A DNA stretch of 64,000 nt, taken from the NCBI GenBank assembly GCA_045639325.1, contig JAZUCU010000022.1:43275-107274 (forward strand). The letters run 5' to 3'. Shown piece after piece: positions 46,381 through 55,635 of this stretch; position 1 is the stretch's first letter, and every line of letters begins with the position of its first letter. This stretch comes from RGIG8244 sp045639325 (lineage in GTDB: Bacteria > Verrucomicrobiota > Lentisphaeria > Victivallales > UBA1829). The position numbers and the translations under genes were made by a program. The notes below the pieces were generated by a model. It was given only the letters and a program-made list of their open reading frames with translations. It had not been told where the DNA came from and did not search any database.

Positions 46381-47151
46381 ATGTACAAAACGCATTTTAC
46401 CCCCCGCAACACAAGAACAACGTTATTCACCCTGATCGAACTGTTGGTTGTAATCGCCATTATTGCGATTCTTGCAGGTATGCTGCTCCCCGCATTGAGT
46501 GAAACAAAGAAACATGCAAAGTCTGCCAACTGTATGAGCAATCTCAAACAGATCGGACAGATGAAACTTTCTTATGCCAACGATTCACAGGATCAGCTGT
46601 TCGGATGGGCGCAAATCAATATCAAATATCCGGATATCGAATTTACCGGAACTGCCGGATGGACAGTCGTGCTGTGGGTAAAAGGATATGGTCCCAAGCC
46701 GGGAACTTCACAAAGCGTTTATTATTGCGCCGGACAGAGTAATATTCCTCACAATGAATATTTTACCAATATGTCGAATGATGACGCAAAAAACTTTTAT
46801 AAATTCAATAATTATTCCTGCAATGGCGTTTTCATGCCCAATAATGCGGGAACGGCGGACAAATACGGAAAGCCTGTTTCCTGTAACAAAACAACGTCCA
46901 TCAAGTATCCGGCAAGAAAAATACTGTTCTCTGATGGCTTGCAGCGATATGATACATCCACCCTGGTGGAAGGCATTGCTTCACAAAGTTTCGATGATGC
47001 AAAATTTAAATTGGATGCCACTTGGGGACGTTTCACATTCCCCCATTCCAAAAAGATCAACATTGCTTATGTGGATGGACATGTGGGGGCGCAGGGCAGT
47101 GCTTCCGTCATCGGCAAAAAAGCTCTGGCACAAATTGATGCAAAGCCCTGA
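46381..47151 (+). CDS. Type II secretion-like pseudopilin (locus C)
   Basis: A 256-residue pseudopilin. FTLIELLVVIAIIAILA follows TTL, so Leu replaces the Gly of the canonical cleavage site, with Glu5 kept. The helix continues into GMLLPALSETKKHAKSANC. The C-terminal H-x9-DG motif is HSKKINIAYVDGHV. Strong AGGAGG ribosome site. It lies between the secreted GH123-like gene and the GH10 gene in one operon, the same arrangement as in loci A and B. Confidence 0.88.
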   Translation: MYKTHFTPRNTRTTLFTLIELLVVIAIIAILAGMLLPALSETKKHAKSANCMSNLKQIGQMKLSYANDSQDQLFGWAQINIKYPDIEFTGTAGWTVVLWVKGYGPKPGTSQSVYYCAGQSNIPHNEYFTNMSNDDAKNFYKFNNYSCNGVFMPNNAGTADKYGKPVSCNKTTSIKYPARKILFSDGLQRYDTSTLVEGIASQSFDDAKFKLDATWGRFTFPHSKKINIAYVDGHVGAQGSASVIGKKALAQIDAKP

Positions 47152-47172
47152 TTGGTTTCTTGAGGTTTCATA

Positions 47173-48486
47173 ATGAATGATATTGCAACCCGTTTGACCA
47201 AATATCTTTTCCGGGAAGATCCGGAAGTGGAATTCCGGATCAATACCGGCACGGAAATGAACCGGAAAGGTTTTGCAAAAATCCATCTTTTCCAGAACAA
47301 TGAGAAAGTGGAACATGCACAGATCCGTTACCGGCAGAAAAATCATCAATTCCGGTTCGGCGCAAACCTCTTTATGCTCGATCAATTCGAAAATAAAGAA
47401 GAAAACGACATGTACCGGGAACGTTTCGCTTCCCTGTTCAACTTTGCTACCGTGCCGTTTTACTGGTCCGATTTGGAACCGGAACAGGGCAAGCCCCGTT
47501 TCAGTAAGGATTCCCCTGACGTGTACCGGCGTCCCGCTCCCGATTTGTGCGTGGAATTCTGTAAAGAACACGGTATCGGCATGAAAGGGCATTGTCTGTT
47601 GTGGCAGACTACCATGCCGGCATGGGCATCCCGCGACCGCAAAATTCTGGCAGAACAGGTGGAAAAATTCTTCCGGGAAGTCGGGGAACGTTACAGCCGC
47701 GACATCCGGGTATGGGATGTGGTCAACGAGGTGCAATCATTTCAGGACAGCTGGCGTTACATGCTTCTGCATCAGGATATGCCGGAAGATCATTACGAGC
47801 TTGCATTCAAACTGGCGGAAAAATATTTCCCCGGATGCGAATTGCTCCATAACGATTGTTTCTGGCCTCAGCGGATGGCATATTCCATGCCCCAGCTGTT
47901 GACGGAAAATCTGATCCGGAAAGGATGCAAAGTGGATGGCGTCGGCACATTCACTCATCAGACCTGGAATCAGAATACCGACTTTGAAGGCATGATGCGT
48001 GGGGCACATGCCACTTTCTTCAACGCCATGCGTAAATTTTATTCATTGGATGCGCTGGGTAAACTCGGCGTTCCGATCAATATTTCCGAGCTCACCATCA
48101 ATGGTTATCTCGGGGACGATTATCAGGAAAAAGTGCTGGAACGGTTCTATCGAATCTTCTTCTCTCACCCGGCAGTCAATGGTATTTTCTATTGGAATCT
48201 GGTGGATGATACGGCTTATATCGGCGTCACTTCCAACGAAAATCAGGCCAAAGGCGGTCTGCTCCGTCGTGACTTCTCTCTGAAGCCTGCCTGGAAAGTG
48301 CTGGATCGTCTGATTCATGAAGAATGGACCACAATCGGCACGATGGATTATTCTCTTGGTGCTGCCAATAAGTTCCATGGTTTCTATGGTACCTATGAGT
48401 TGGAAATCAAGACGGATTCCGGGGTATTCCACCGCGAAATCGACTTGAGCAAAACGTCAGAAAACCGTTTCGACATCAACCTGTAA
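47173..48486 (+). CDS. GH10 endo-beta-1,4-xylanase-like enzyme, cytoplasmic (locus C)
   Basis: A 437-residue GH10 enzyme. The acid/base Glu186 is in VWDVVNEVQSF and the nucleophile Glu306 in INISELTING, where the family usually has TElD. Further GH10 landmarks are KGHCLLWQTTMPAWA and GIFYWNLVDDTAYIG. An N-terminal ~80-residue segment (RINTGTEMNRKGFAKIHLFQ, FRFGANLFMLDQF) is the extension seen in GH10 proteins of this type. No signal peptide is present, so it is likely to cut imported oligosaccharides. It follows the pseudopilin by 21 bases. Confidence 0.85.
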   Translation: MNDIATRLTKYLFREDPEVEFRINTGTEMNRKGFAKIHLFQNNEKVEHAQIRYRQKNHQFRFGANLFMLDQFENKEENDMYRERFASLFNFATVPFYWSDLEPEQGKPRFSKDSPDVYRRPAPDLCVEFCKEHGIGMKGHCLLWQTTMPAWASRDRKILAEQVEKFFREVGERYSRDIRVWDVVNEVQSFQDSWRYMLLHQDMPEDHYELAFKLAEKYFPGCELLHNDCFWPQRMAYSMPQLLTENLIRKGCKVDGVGTFTHQTWNQNTDFEGMMRGAHATFFNAMRKFYSLDALGKLGVPINISELTINGYLGDDYQEKVLERFYRIFFSHPAVNGIFYWNLVDDTAYIGVTSNENQAKGGLLRRDFSLKPAWKVLDRLIHEEWTTIGTMDYSLGAANKFHGFYGTYELEIKTDSGVFHREIDLSKTSENRFDINL

Positions 48487-48501
48487 GATTAAGGAAAAAC
48501 T

Positions 48502-49956
48502 ATGACATCAGCAGAAATTGCAATTTTGCGGAATCGATTGGTTCCATCTCCTGCAAATTTAGATTTTACCGGAGATGGATTTTATACGCTCAAGAATGGC
48601 TGCAATATTCAGATTTATGGTGAACATTCTGAATTTGTAAAAACTCTGTTCCAGAAATTCTGGGGTGTTACTCCGGAAATCCATTGTCTGCCGATGCAGA
48701 AAGAATTATCTGCGGAATCGTATCAGATCAACTGTACGGAACAAATTCTGGAAATTCATTATGGTGATATTGCCGGACTCCGTTATGCGCTCAATACGTT
48801 GCGTCAATTGGCTGAACCCCAGCGGTGCAAACGGGTGTGTGAGGAACACATTCTTCCGGAGTTTCAATTGGAAGATTCTCCGGTAATGGGATTCCGTGGC
48901 ATTCATCTTTGTGTTTTCCCGGAAACTGCCCCCATTGAAATTGAAAAGAAAATCCGGCTTGCTGCTTTCTGGAAATTCAATTATGCGGTTATCGAATTTT
49001 GGGGCACGTACCGTTTTGAAACATTCCCGGAATTTTGCTGGGAAGAAAAACGGATCGATAAGGAAATGGTGCTTCATTGGGTTAAAACGGCCCGTGATTG
49101 CGGAATTACCCTTATCCCCCAATTCAATATCCTTGGACATGCCGCCGCCGCCAGAAACCGCTCCGATAAGCATGTGGTATTGGATTTGCATCCGGAATTT
49201 GCCCCGCTTTTTGAACCGGAAGGGTGGACATGGTGTCTTTCCAATCCGGAAACGCTGAAAGTTCTTGACGGTATAATGGATGAACTTCTGGATCTGTTCG
49301 AAAATCCGCCATACTTCCATATCGGTTGCGATGAAGCGGATGACCTGGGGCATTGTGCTGTTTGCAGAAAAGAAACGCCGCGCAATCTGCTTTACCGTCA
49401 TTTAAGCCGGATTGCGGAACGGCTCAGCAAAAGAAATTGCCGTCCGATCATGTGGCATGACATGTTGCTGGAACGGGATGATGACCGCTGGTATCATTTT
49501 ACCGCCAACGGGCACAGTACGCTGGAATCTGCAAAATTGTGTCAGGAACTTCCGCGCAACATCATCATCGCCGATTGGGGTTACGGTTGGCCGGATGATG
49601 ATCGGGAATGGCCCCTGCCGGATTTGGATTATTTCAAAGATTCCGGATTTGATGTATTGGTATCGCCCTGGAGAAGTATGAAAGGTATCCGCGGATATGC
49701 CAAAGCGGTCGTGGAAAAGAAGTTGACCGGTATCCTTTCCACAACATGGAATACGGTAAGCGGGAATGAATTTTTCCGGATTTTCCATCATGCGGCAAAA
49801 GGTGCGTGGGAAGGTTCGGATTTTGCCGCAGAAACATTAAATGACCGGCTTTCTTTTACAAGACATCTCCGTTGGATCGTGCAGGATTCCAATGTGACAA
49901 AATATGCCGACGCCGGATCTGTAACAGAACAGATGGAATCGGTTACCCATATTTGA
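48502..49956 (+). CDS. GH20-like beta-N-acetylhexosaminidase, cytoplasmic (locus C)
   Basis: A 484-residue GH20-type enzyme. The N-terminal GH20b-like domain includes GLRYALNTLRQL, and the barrel begins at MGFRGIHLCVFPE. The catalytic pair is Asp277-Glu278 in FHIGCDEADDLG, where most relatives have HiGgDE. IPQFNILGHAAAARNRSD and RPIMWHDML are further landmarks. A cysteine pair HCAVCRK follows the catalytic site. No signal peptide. It ends locus C; a strong bidirectional terminator follows. The pairing with GH10 and GH130 suggests a mixed plant- or mucin-type glycan target. Confidence 0.82.
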   Translation: MTSAEIAILRNRLVPSPANLDFTGDGFYTLKNGCNIQIYGEHSEFVKTLFQKFWGVTPEIHCLPMQKELSAESYQINCTEQILEIHYGDIAGLRYALNTLRQLAEPQRCKRVCEEHILPEFQLEDSPVMGFRGIHLCVFPETAPIEIEKKIRLAAFWKFNYAVIEFWGTYRFETFPEFCWEEKRIDKEMVLHWVKTARDCGITLIPQFNILGHAAAARNRSDKHVVLDLHPEFAPLFEPEGWTWCLSNPETLKVLDGIMDELLDLFENPPYFHIGCDEADDLGHCAVCRKETPRNLLYRHLSRIAERLSKRNCRPIMWHDMLLERDDDRWYHFTANGHSTLESAKLCQELPRNIIIADWGYGWPDDDREWPLPDLDYFKDSGFDVLVSPWRSMKGIRGYAKAVVEKKLTGILSTTWNTVSGNEFFRIFHHAAKGAWEGSDFAAETLNDRLSFTRHLRWIVQDSNVTKYADAGSVTEQMESVTHI

Positions 49957-49988
49957 TTGATTTAAGCGGTAACGTTCAGGCCGAATAA

Positions 49989-50027
49989 AAAATGCGCTTT
50001 CCGACCTTTCGCCGGAAAGCGCATTTT
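49989..50027. terminator. Bidirectional Rho-independent terminator
   Basis: A perfect 15-bp stem, AAAATGCGCTTTCCG (49989-50003) with CGGAAAGCGCATTTT (50013-50027), with a 9-base loop. The A/T runs at both ends let it stop transcription of locus C and of the repeat-protein gene on the opposite strand. Confidence 0.92.
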
Positions 50028-50047
50028 CTTATGTACTTTGCAATTTG

Positions 50048-53000
50048 TTATGCAATAGCAATTGTATTATTGACCGTACCGTTGGAAATCATCCAGCCGT
50101 GATAAGTATCCGTTGCTGTGTTCAGAACAATGATATCATCTGTGCCGTCATTGTTGAGGTCTGCGATACCTGCAAATTTTTCATTGGCTGCGAGTTCCCC
50201 AAATGTGAAATCTTCCACACGTTGACCATTGCTCATTTTCCAACCTGTAATATTGCCGGTGCCGTTAGACAGGAGAACGTCATCAATACCGTCGCCGTTG
50301 AAGTCGCCGGAACCCATGATTTCCCAGCCATCTGTTGCACAGCCTGCATAAGCAACCGTGGGAGCTGCCCCTGCTTTGACGGCATTGATATCACCCGTCA
50401 GGAAGGTGAAGACGTCGCCGGACCCCGTGATGGTTACGCCATCGACAGTTTTCGGCATGACGTTCTGAAGCATTACGTCATCCACACCGTCGCCGTTGTA
50501 ATCGCCGATGGAGATAACTTCATACATGTAATTTCTTGTATTGATGTCGGCGAGATCCGCAGTATTGCCCTTTAATGTTTCACCGGGCTGCCAGGTATTG
50601 ACCAAAGCGCCGAGCCATCCGACGAATGTAGAGCCATTGGCTTCCCGTCCCCAGATCGGGAGACCATAATTGAGGGAAACAGAAGTATCCCCGACTGCAG
50701 GCCCTTGCATGAGCACGCTGTCGAAACCGGTTCCGGTAAAGTCGCCTGTGCCGAGAATGCTGTAACCTTCTGCGAGGGTTCCCAAATAATTGGACTTGTT
50801 ATTGAGTTCATCAAAGTTTGTCAGATTGTTCTGAGCATAAACATGTCCGGTTTCTTTTTCAATCCAGAGCAAACCATCGGTTCCGGATTTATTGAAGTCA
50901 CCGGCGCCGGCCAGTTCCCATTTGGATGCATCAAACGAACCTTTAATGTCAGTTTCTGTGCGTTGGGTATGGAGTTTTCCGATTCCGATATCGTTTATTT
51001 CAACAATTCCGCCAATGCCATTAAAGTTGCCTGCAATGTATTCTGATTTGTTTTCAGCGGTTATAATGGAGAGCGTCAAATTGCCATCCACATTGTTCAG
51101 CTCATAAGTTACACCATTATATGTTACGGCCTCGCCATTTGCCTTCAGTGTACCGAAACAGGTACTCTGTGTGCAGATTGAAATTGTTTTATTCAATGTT
51201 GCAGCTTTCTGAGCCAACTTATAAACTCCGCCAGCCTGATTTGCAGAAACGGTGATGGTATAAGTGGGCACGCCTTTAATCAGGGAAAGATTGTTAATCA
51301 AATATTCATCTTCTTTTGTGCGGCCTGTAAGTGTAAAGTCAACAATGGAACCTGCATACGCAGAAACGATTGCCCCGGTTTTCAGCTGCAGCGTGCCTTG
51401 ATGTGTTCCGCCGGAGGAGATGTTCAGGTAGCCTGCGGAATTGATGGTCGTGTTGCTTGCAACACCGCCGGAGGAGACATTCATGTAGCTGAAGAAATTG
51501 ATGGTTGTGTCGTTCGCTTTTCCACCAGCTGAGAGGTATATGTAACCTACGGAATTGACTGTGTTGTTTGCAACACCGCCGGAGGAGATGTATATGCGGC
51601 CACCTTTGACGGTTGTGCTGTTCACTGTTCCGCCTTTGGTGATGTACATGGATCCCTGTGAATTGACTGTGTTGTTCGCAGTACCACCGGAAGAAATGTG
51701 CATAGAGCCATAGGAATGGACGGTTGTGCTGTTGACGGTACCGCCTTTGGTGATGTACATAGCGCCATAGGCATTGACGGTTGTGCTGTTCGCAACACCG
51801 CCGGAGGAGATGTGCATGGATCCCGCAGAGCTGACGATTGTGTGGTTTGCGATGGTATTTTTATGAACCGTCATTGCAGCCTTCTTCAGTTCCAAATGAT
51901 CAATGGTATTGGATGCAAAAGTTACCTGCGCACCGTTATCAACTTTGACATATCCACCATTTTCTTTGATCAGTGATGCCGTTGCGCCGGAGGAGATATG
52001 CATGCTGCCCGCGTAATTGATGGTTGTGTCGTTTGCAATAACATTGTTGCCGATAATTACGCTGCCGCCGGAATTTACCGTCGTGGAGTTTATCGTTGCG
52101 CCGGAGGAGAGATTCAGGTTGCCCTTGGAATTGACGATTGTGTCGTTCGCTGTTGCGCCGGAGGAGAGATTCATGCTGCCACCGGCACTGACGGTTGTGC
52201 TGTTCGCGATTGCGCCGGAGAAGAGATTCAGGTTGCCCTTGGAATTGACGGTTGTGCTGTTCGCTGTTGCGCCGGAGGAGAGATTCATGCTGCCGCCGGC
52301 ACTGACGGTTGTGCTGTTCGCCGTTGCGCCATCGTAGAGATTCATGCTGCCGCCGGCACTGACGGTTGTGCTGTTTGCCGTTGCGCCGGAGGAGAGAGTC
52401 AGATTGCCCTTGGATTTGACCGTCGTGCTGTCTGCTGTTGCCCCGTCGAAAAGATTCATGTAGCCGTTAGCATTGACCGTTGTGGCGTTTGCTGTACCGC
52501 CGGAGGAGATGTACATGATGCCATTGGAATTGACGATTGCGTTGTCCGCTGTACCGCCGTTGGAGATGTGCATGATGCCGTCAGAATTGATGAACGTGCT
52601 GTTTGCAATGGTGTTTTCATGAACGGTCATTTCGGCGCTCTTCAGTTCAAAACTTTCAATCGTATTGGATGCAAAAGTTACATTTGCGCCGTCCTCAACT
52701 TGAACATATCCACCATTTTCTTTGATCAGTGATGCCGTTGCGCCGGAGAAAATATTCATGTTACCGCTGGCATTGACCGTCGTATCATTCGCCGTTGCGC
52801 CATCGTAGAGATTCATGCTGCCGCCGGCACTGACGGTTGTGCTGTTCGCCTCTCCATTGTTTGCGATGTCCAGGACGCCGCCGTCGGAACGGACAATTGT
52901 GTTGTTTGCTGTACCGCCGGAGTAGATGGCCATGTTACCGCTGGCATTGACCGTCGTATCATTCGCCGTTCCGCCATAGGAGACATACATGTTGGCGCCG

Positions 53001-54391
53001 GCACTGACGGTTGTGCTGTTCGCTGTGCCGCCTTTGGAGATGTGTATAAAGCCGTCGGAACGGACAGTTGTGTTGTTTGCTGTACCGCCGGAGTAGATTA
53101 TCATCGTACCAAAGGATTGAACGGTTGTCATGTTTGCCAATCCTTCGGACATGACGCACATGGTGGTTCCGAAAGTAATACTTGAATTTGTCATTGAAAG
53201 GCTGCTTCCCAACAGTTTGTTGTTTGAACCGCGATATACTCCTTCGTAATTATTGACAAAGGTTACATGCGCGCCTTCAGCCACATCAATAGAGCCAACA
53301 CAAGGTGTCCAGTCAACATTTGTAGCCGTCCCGCCGGAGGAGACAACCATGCAAGCACCGGCTGAGATGGTAATGTAGTCCGCTGTCCCGCCATTGTCGA
53401 TGGTTATAACACCGCTGGAATTGACGGTTGTGCTGTTTGCAATACCACCAAGAGAGACGACTGCGTAACCGCTGGAATTAACGGTTGTGCTGTTTGCAAT
53501 ACCACCAAGAGAGACGACTGCGTAACCACCGGAATTGACGATTGTGTTATTTGCGATGGTGTTTTCATGAACGGTCATTGAGGTGTTCAATTTTAATCCA
53601 TCAATTGTATTGGATACAAAAGTTACATCTGCACCGTCCTCAACTACAATATATCCACCATCTTCTTTGATCTGCAATGCTGTTGCGCCGGAGTAGATAT
53701 TCATGCAAGCTTTAGAATTTACAATTATGTCGTTCGCCGTTGCACCGGAAGAAATACTCATGCTGGCGCCGGCACTGACTGTTGTGCTGTTTGCTGTTGC
53801 GCCGTTATCGACGGTGACAACGCCGCCGGATTCGATGGTTGTGTTGGTCGCTGTTGCGCCGGAGGAGATGAACATGGCAGCTGCGTAATTGACGAGCGTA
53901 TTGCTCACGCTTGCGCCGTCTTCGAGGAATATGTATCCATCGTAATTGATGGTTGTGTTGTCCGCTGTTGCACCGGAGGAAATGAACATGGAACCGCAGG
54001 AATCAATGGTTGTGCTGTTCGCTGTTGCGCCGTCTTCGAGGTACATGTATCCAGCGTAATCAACGAACGTATTGTTCGCTGTTGCGCCGGAGGAAATGAA
54101 CATGGAACCGCAGGAACTAATGGTTGTGCTGTTTGCCGTTGCGCCGTCTTCAAGGTACATGAGTCCATCGGAATTAACGGTTGTGTTGTTTGCCGTTGCA
54201 CCGGAGGAGATAAATATGCTGCCGCCAGCATTTACAGTCGTTTTTTCCGCTGTTGCGCCGTCTTCGAGGTACATAAGTCCATCGGAATTGACGGTTGTGC
54301 TGTTTGCCGTACCGCCGTTGAGAACATACAACTCATCGTTTTGCACTTCAAGATTATTGCTGACAATACCGCTTTCTACATTAATAGCCAT
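50048..54391 (-). CDS. Giant strand-loop-strand repeat (AIDA-like) protein with C-terminal FG-GAP-like repeats
   Basis: A 1447-residue protein. Residues about 1-1010 are roughly fifty tandem 19-residue repeats of the autotransporter passenger type (consensus close to GATANSTTVNSGGSMxISS), rich in Thr, Ser, Asn and Gly, predicted to form a beta-solenoid and suited to O-glycosylation (heptosylation in AIDA). A linker follows, then FG-GAP/VCBS-like repeats (about 1130-1447) with Ca-binding-type loops such as DFNGDGIDDVLL and DYNGDGVDDVML. There is no N-terminal signal peptide and no C-terminal barrel, so it is not a classical autotransporter; type I secretion or another route is likelier. A heptosyltransferase gene is not nearby. 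The repeat units at 53413-53527 are nearly identical in DNA. Confidence 0.85.
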   Translation of the reverse strand: MAINVESGIVSNNLEVQNDELYVLNGGTANSTTVNSDGLMYLEDGATAEKTTVNAGGSIFISSGATANNTTVNSDGLMYLEDGATANSTTISSCGSMFISSGATANNTFVDYAGYMYLEDGATANSTTIDSCGSMFISSGATADNTTINYDGYIFLEDGASVSNTLVNYAAAMFISSGATATNTTIESGGVVTVDNGATANSTTVSAGASMSISSGATANDIIVNSKACMNIYSGATALQIKEDGGYIVVEDGADVTFVSNTIDGLKLNTSMTVHENTIANNTIVNSGGYAVVSLGGIANSTTVNSSGYAVVSLGGIANSTTVNSSGVITIDNGGTADYITISAGACMVVSSGGTATNVDWTPCVGSIDVAEGAHVTFVNNYEGVYRGSNNKLLGSSLSMTNSSITFGTTMCVMSEGLANMTTVQSFGTMIIYSGGTANNTTVRSDGFIHISKGGTANSTTVSAGANMYVSYGGTANDTTVNASGNMAIYSGGTANNTIVRSDGGVLDIANNGEANSTTVSAGGSMNLYDGATANDTTVNASGNMNIFSGATASLIKENGGYVQVEDGANVTFASNTIESFELKSAEMTVHENTIANSTFINSDGIMHISNGGTADNAIVNSNGIMYISSGGTANATTVNANGYMNLFDGATADSTTVKSKGNLTLSSGATANSTTVSAGGSMNLYDGATANSTTVSAGGSMNLSSGATANSTTVNSKGNLNLFSGAIANSTTVSAGGSMNLSSGATANDTIVNSKGNLNLSSGATINSTTVNSGGSVIIGNNVIANDTTINYAGSMHISSGATASLIKENGGYVKVDNGAQVTFASNTIDHLELKKAAMTVHKNTIANHTIVSSAGSMHISSGGVANSTTVNAYGAMYITKGGTVNSTTVHSYGSMHISSGGTANNTVNSQGSMYITKGGTVNSTTVKGGRIYISSGGVANNTVNSVGYIYLSAGGKANDTTINFFSYMNVSSGGVASNTTINSAGYLNISSGGTHQGTLQLKTGAIVSAYAGSIVDFTLTGRTKEDEYLINNLSLIKGVPTYTITVSANQAGGVYKLAQKAATLNKTISICTQSTCFGTLKANGEAVTYNGVTYELNNVDGNLTLSIITAENKSEYIAGNFNGIGGIVEINDIGIGKLHTQRTETDIKGSFDASKWELAGAGDFNKSGTDGLLWIEKETGHVYAQNNLTNFDELNNKSNYLGTLAEGYSILGTGDFTGTGFDSVLMQGPAVGDTSVSLNYGLPIWGREANGSTFVGWLGALVNTWQPGETLKGNTADLADINTRNYMYEVISIGDYNGDGVDDVMLQNVMPKTVDGVTITGSGDVFTFLTGDINAVKAGAAPTVAYAGCATDGWEIMGSGDFNGDGIDDVLLSNGTGNITGWKMSNGQRVEDFTFGELAANEKFAGIADLNNDGTDDIIVLNTATDTYHGWMISNGTVNNTIAIA
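53413..53527. repeat. Nearly identical tandem 57-bp DNA repeats
   Basis: Within the repeat-protein gene, two consecutive 57-base units (about 53413-53469 and 53470-53526) differ by one base. Other units of the gene have diverged further, so this is a recent slippage or recombination duplication, and a site where the protein length may vary. Confidence 0.7.
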
Positions 54392-54476
54392 TTTATTTTC
54401 CTTTTCAGCACGTTTAACGTTTTATATTACCCATCACACCATTATCTTTTTGCAGAAACATGTAATACCACACAAA

Positions 54477-54497
54477 GAAATTAATTTTTTTAATTTC
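54477..54497 (-). promoter_or_regulatory. Hairpin in the leader of the repeat-protein gene
   Basis: A perfect 8-bp stem (GAAATTAA / TTAATTTC, 5-base loop) lies about 90 bases before the start codon in the 259-base intergenic region, downstream of TATAAT-like sequence near 54513. A GGAG just before it has no gene behind it. The region is otherwise A/T-rich; I see no confident -35 box and no terminator for the upstream hydrolase gene. Confidence 0.3.
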
Positions 54498-54650
54498 TCC
54501 TATAAATATTATAAAATAACGCAAAATAACAAAAATGCAAACAAAAAATTGCAAGATTTCAGATATATAATGGCAATATATGCAAAAAAAGGCAGAAAAA
54601 TACAGTGTTCGCTGAATTTATCTGCCGTTTTTGTTGTGATGCTTGTGACG

Positions 54651-55604
54651 TTATTTCGTCAGAGCATTCTGCGAAGCTATGTAACTGTCGCCGGAATTCC
54701 AGACCGGTGCCTGTCCGCGTACCTGCTGCTGCAGGAAACCAAAGGACGGTCCGTAAAGAATATCATGGCCGCCTTCAAAAATCGTAATGCGGACATTGCC
54801 GGAAATACGGCGCAGCAGAACTTTGTACGGGCCGTATGCCGGGTCTTCGTCACCTTTGTATTGAAGATGTTCCGGAATCTGCTCCGTCTTCACCATATAA
54901 TCAATGTCTGCCTGAGAGAAACGGTCTGCTTCGTCTGCCAGAAGATTGAATGCATCAAAGGTCTGACTGACCGGAACGGAGCCGGTGTGACCGTCATGAA
55001 TTCCGGTGCCGATGTCGATAATCGTTTTATTTTTTGCATCGGCAAGATAAGTCACGGGAGAACGGTGTGCCGCTTCTTTTGCAGCATCGGGGTCGGTCTG
55101 GGGATTGCCGCCGCATGCCTGTTCGATGTGTCTCCAATAGCAGAGTTTGAGCGGGGATTCCTGACATTGTTTGTGCCAGAAACCTACATTGGAAATGGGA
55201 CACCAGGAAGAAACGGCTGTCCACAATTCCGATGCCCGCGCTGCCAGAAGCAGAGAGGCATGTCCGCCGCCGGAGCCGCCGACAAGATAGACTCTGCTTT
55301 CATCCACATTGCACACGCTTTTGACATAGGCAACAGCAGATTTGAGGTCGGAGACGACCCGATCGGAACCGAGAGCCTGTGGCGTCCAGTTGGGGCCGCG
55401 GAATTCGGGATAGATCAGATGCCAATTCATTCTTTTGCAGAAATTGTAGTAATGAATCCAGCCGCCATCGAGTCCGAAACTCCAGGTATGGAGTGCTACG
55501 ACCATCGGTCTGGGTTCATCGCCTTCCGCCTTGGAAAAATAAGCGGGCTGCATGGTTTGATCCAGTTCGGATAAAAATTCAATTCTGTAACTTTCGTGAT
55601 CCAT
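54651..55604 (-). CDS. Alpha/beta hydrolase (S9/esterase-like)
   Basis: A 317-residue cytosolic alpha/beta hydrolase. The nucleophile elbow is GGSGGGHASLLLA with Ser at about residue 130, the oxyanion region is VALHTWSFGLDGG, and the likely acid and His are in IIDIGTGIHDGHTGS and FEGGHDILYGPS. This layout is typical of prolyl-oligopeptidase-like and acetyl-esterase-like enzymes; the substrate is unknown. Last gene of a three-gene operon with the AAC(3)-barrel fusion and the cyclase; AAAGG serves as ribosome site. Confidence 0.82.
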   Translation of the reverse strand: MDHESYRIEFLSELDQTMQPAYFSKAEGDEPRPMVVALHTWSFGLDGGWIHYYNFCKRMNWHLIYPEFRGPNWTPQALGSDRVVSDLKSAVAYVKSVCNVDESRVYLVGGSGGGHASLLLAARASELWTAVSSWCPISNVGFWHKQCQESPLKLCYWRHIEQACGGNPQTDPDAAKEAAHRSPVTYLADAKNKTIIDIGTGIHDGHTGSVPVSQTFDAFNLLADEADRFSQADIDYMVKTEQIPEHLQYKGDEDPAYGPYKVLLRRISGNVRITIFEGGHDILYGPSFGFLQQQVRGQAPVWNSGDSYIASQNALTK

Positions 55605-55635
55605 GGAGATTAAAACCTTTCGTTATGATCTGACG

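Noticed and set aside
44427..46547. A 706-codon antisense frame across the GH123-like gene and the pseudopilin start
   Set aside because: It covers two well-supported genes and an operon junction; its translation shows no domain.
51698..52732. Open frames on the + strand within the repeat region (GIDGCAVR-type repeats)
   Set aside because: They arise from the same DNA repeats read antisense; the - strand frame is continuous for 1447 codons with N- and C-terminal logic.
51350..54390. Regularly spaced direct repeats resembling a CRISPR array
   Set aside because: The period is 57 bases, a multiple of three, the repeats are degenerate and translate to strand-loop-strand units; there are no unique spacers and no cas genes.
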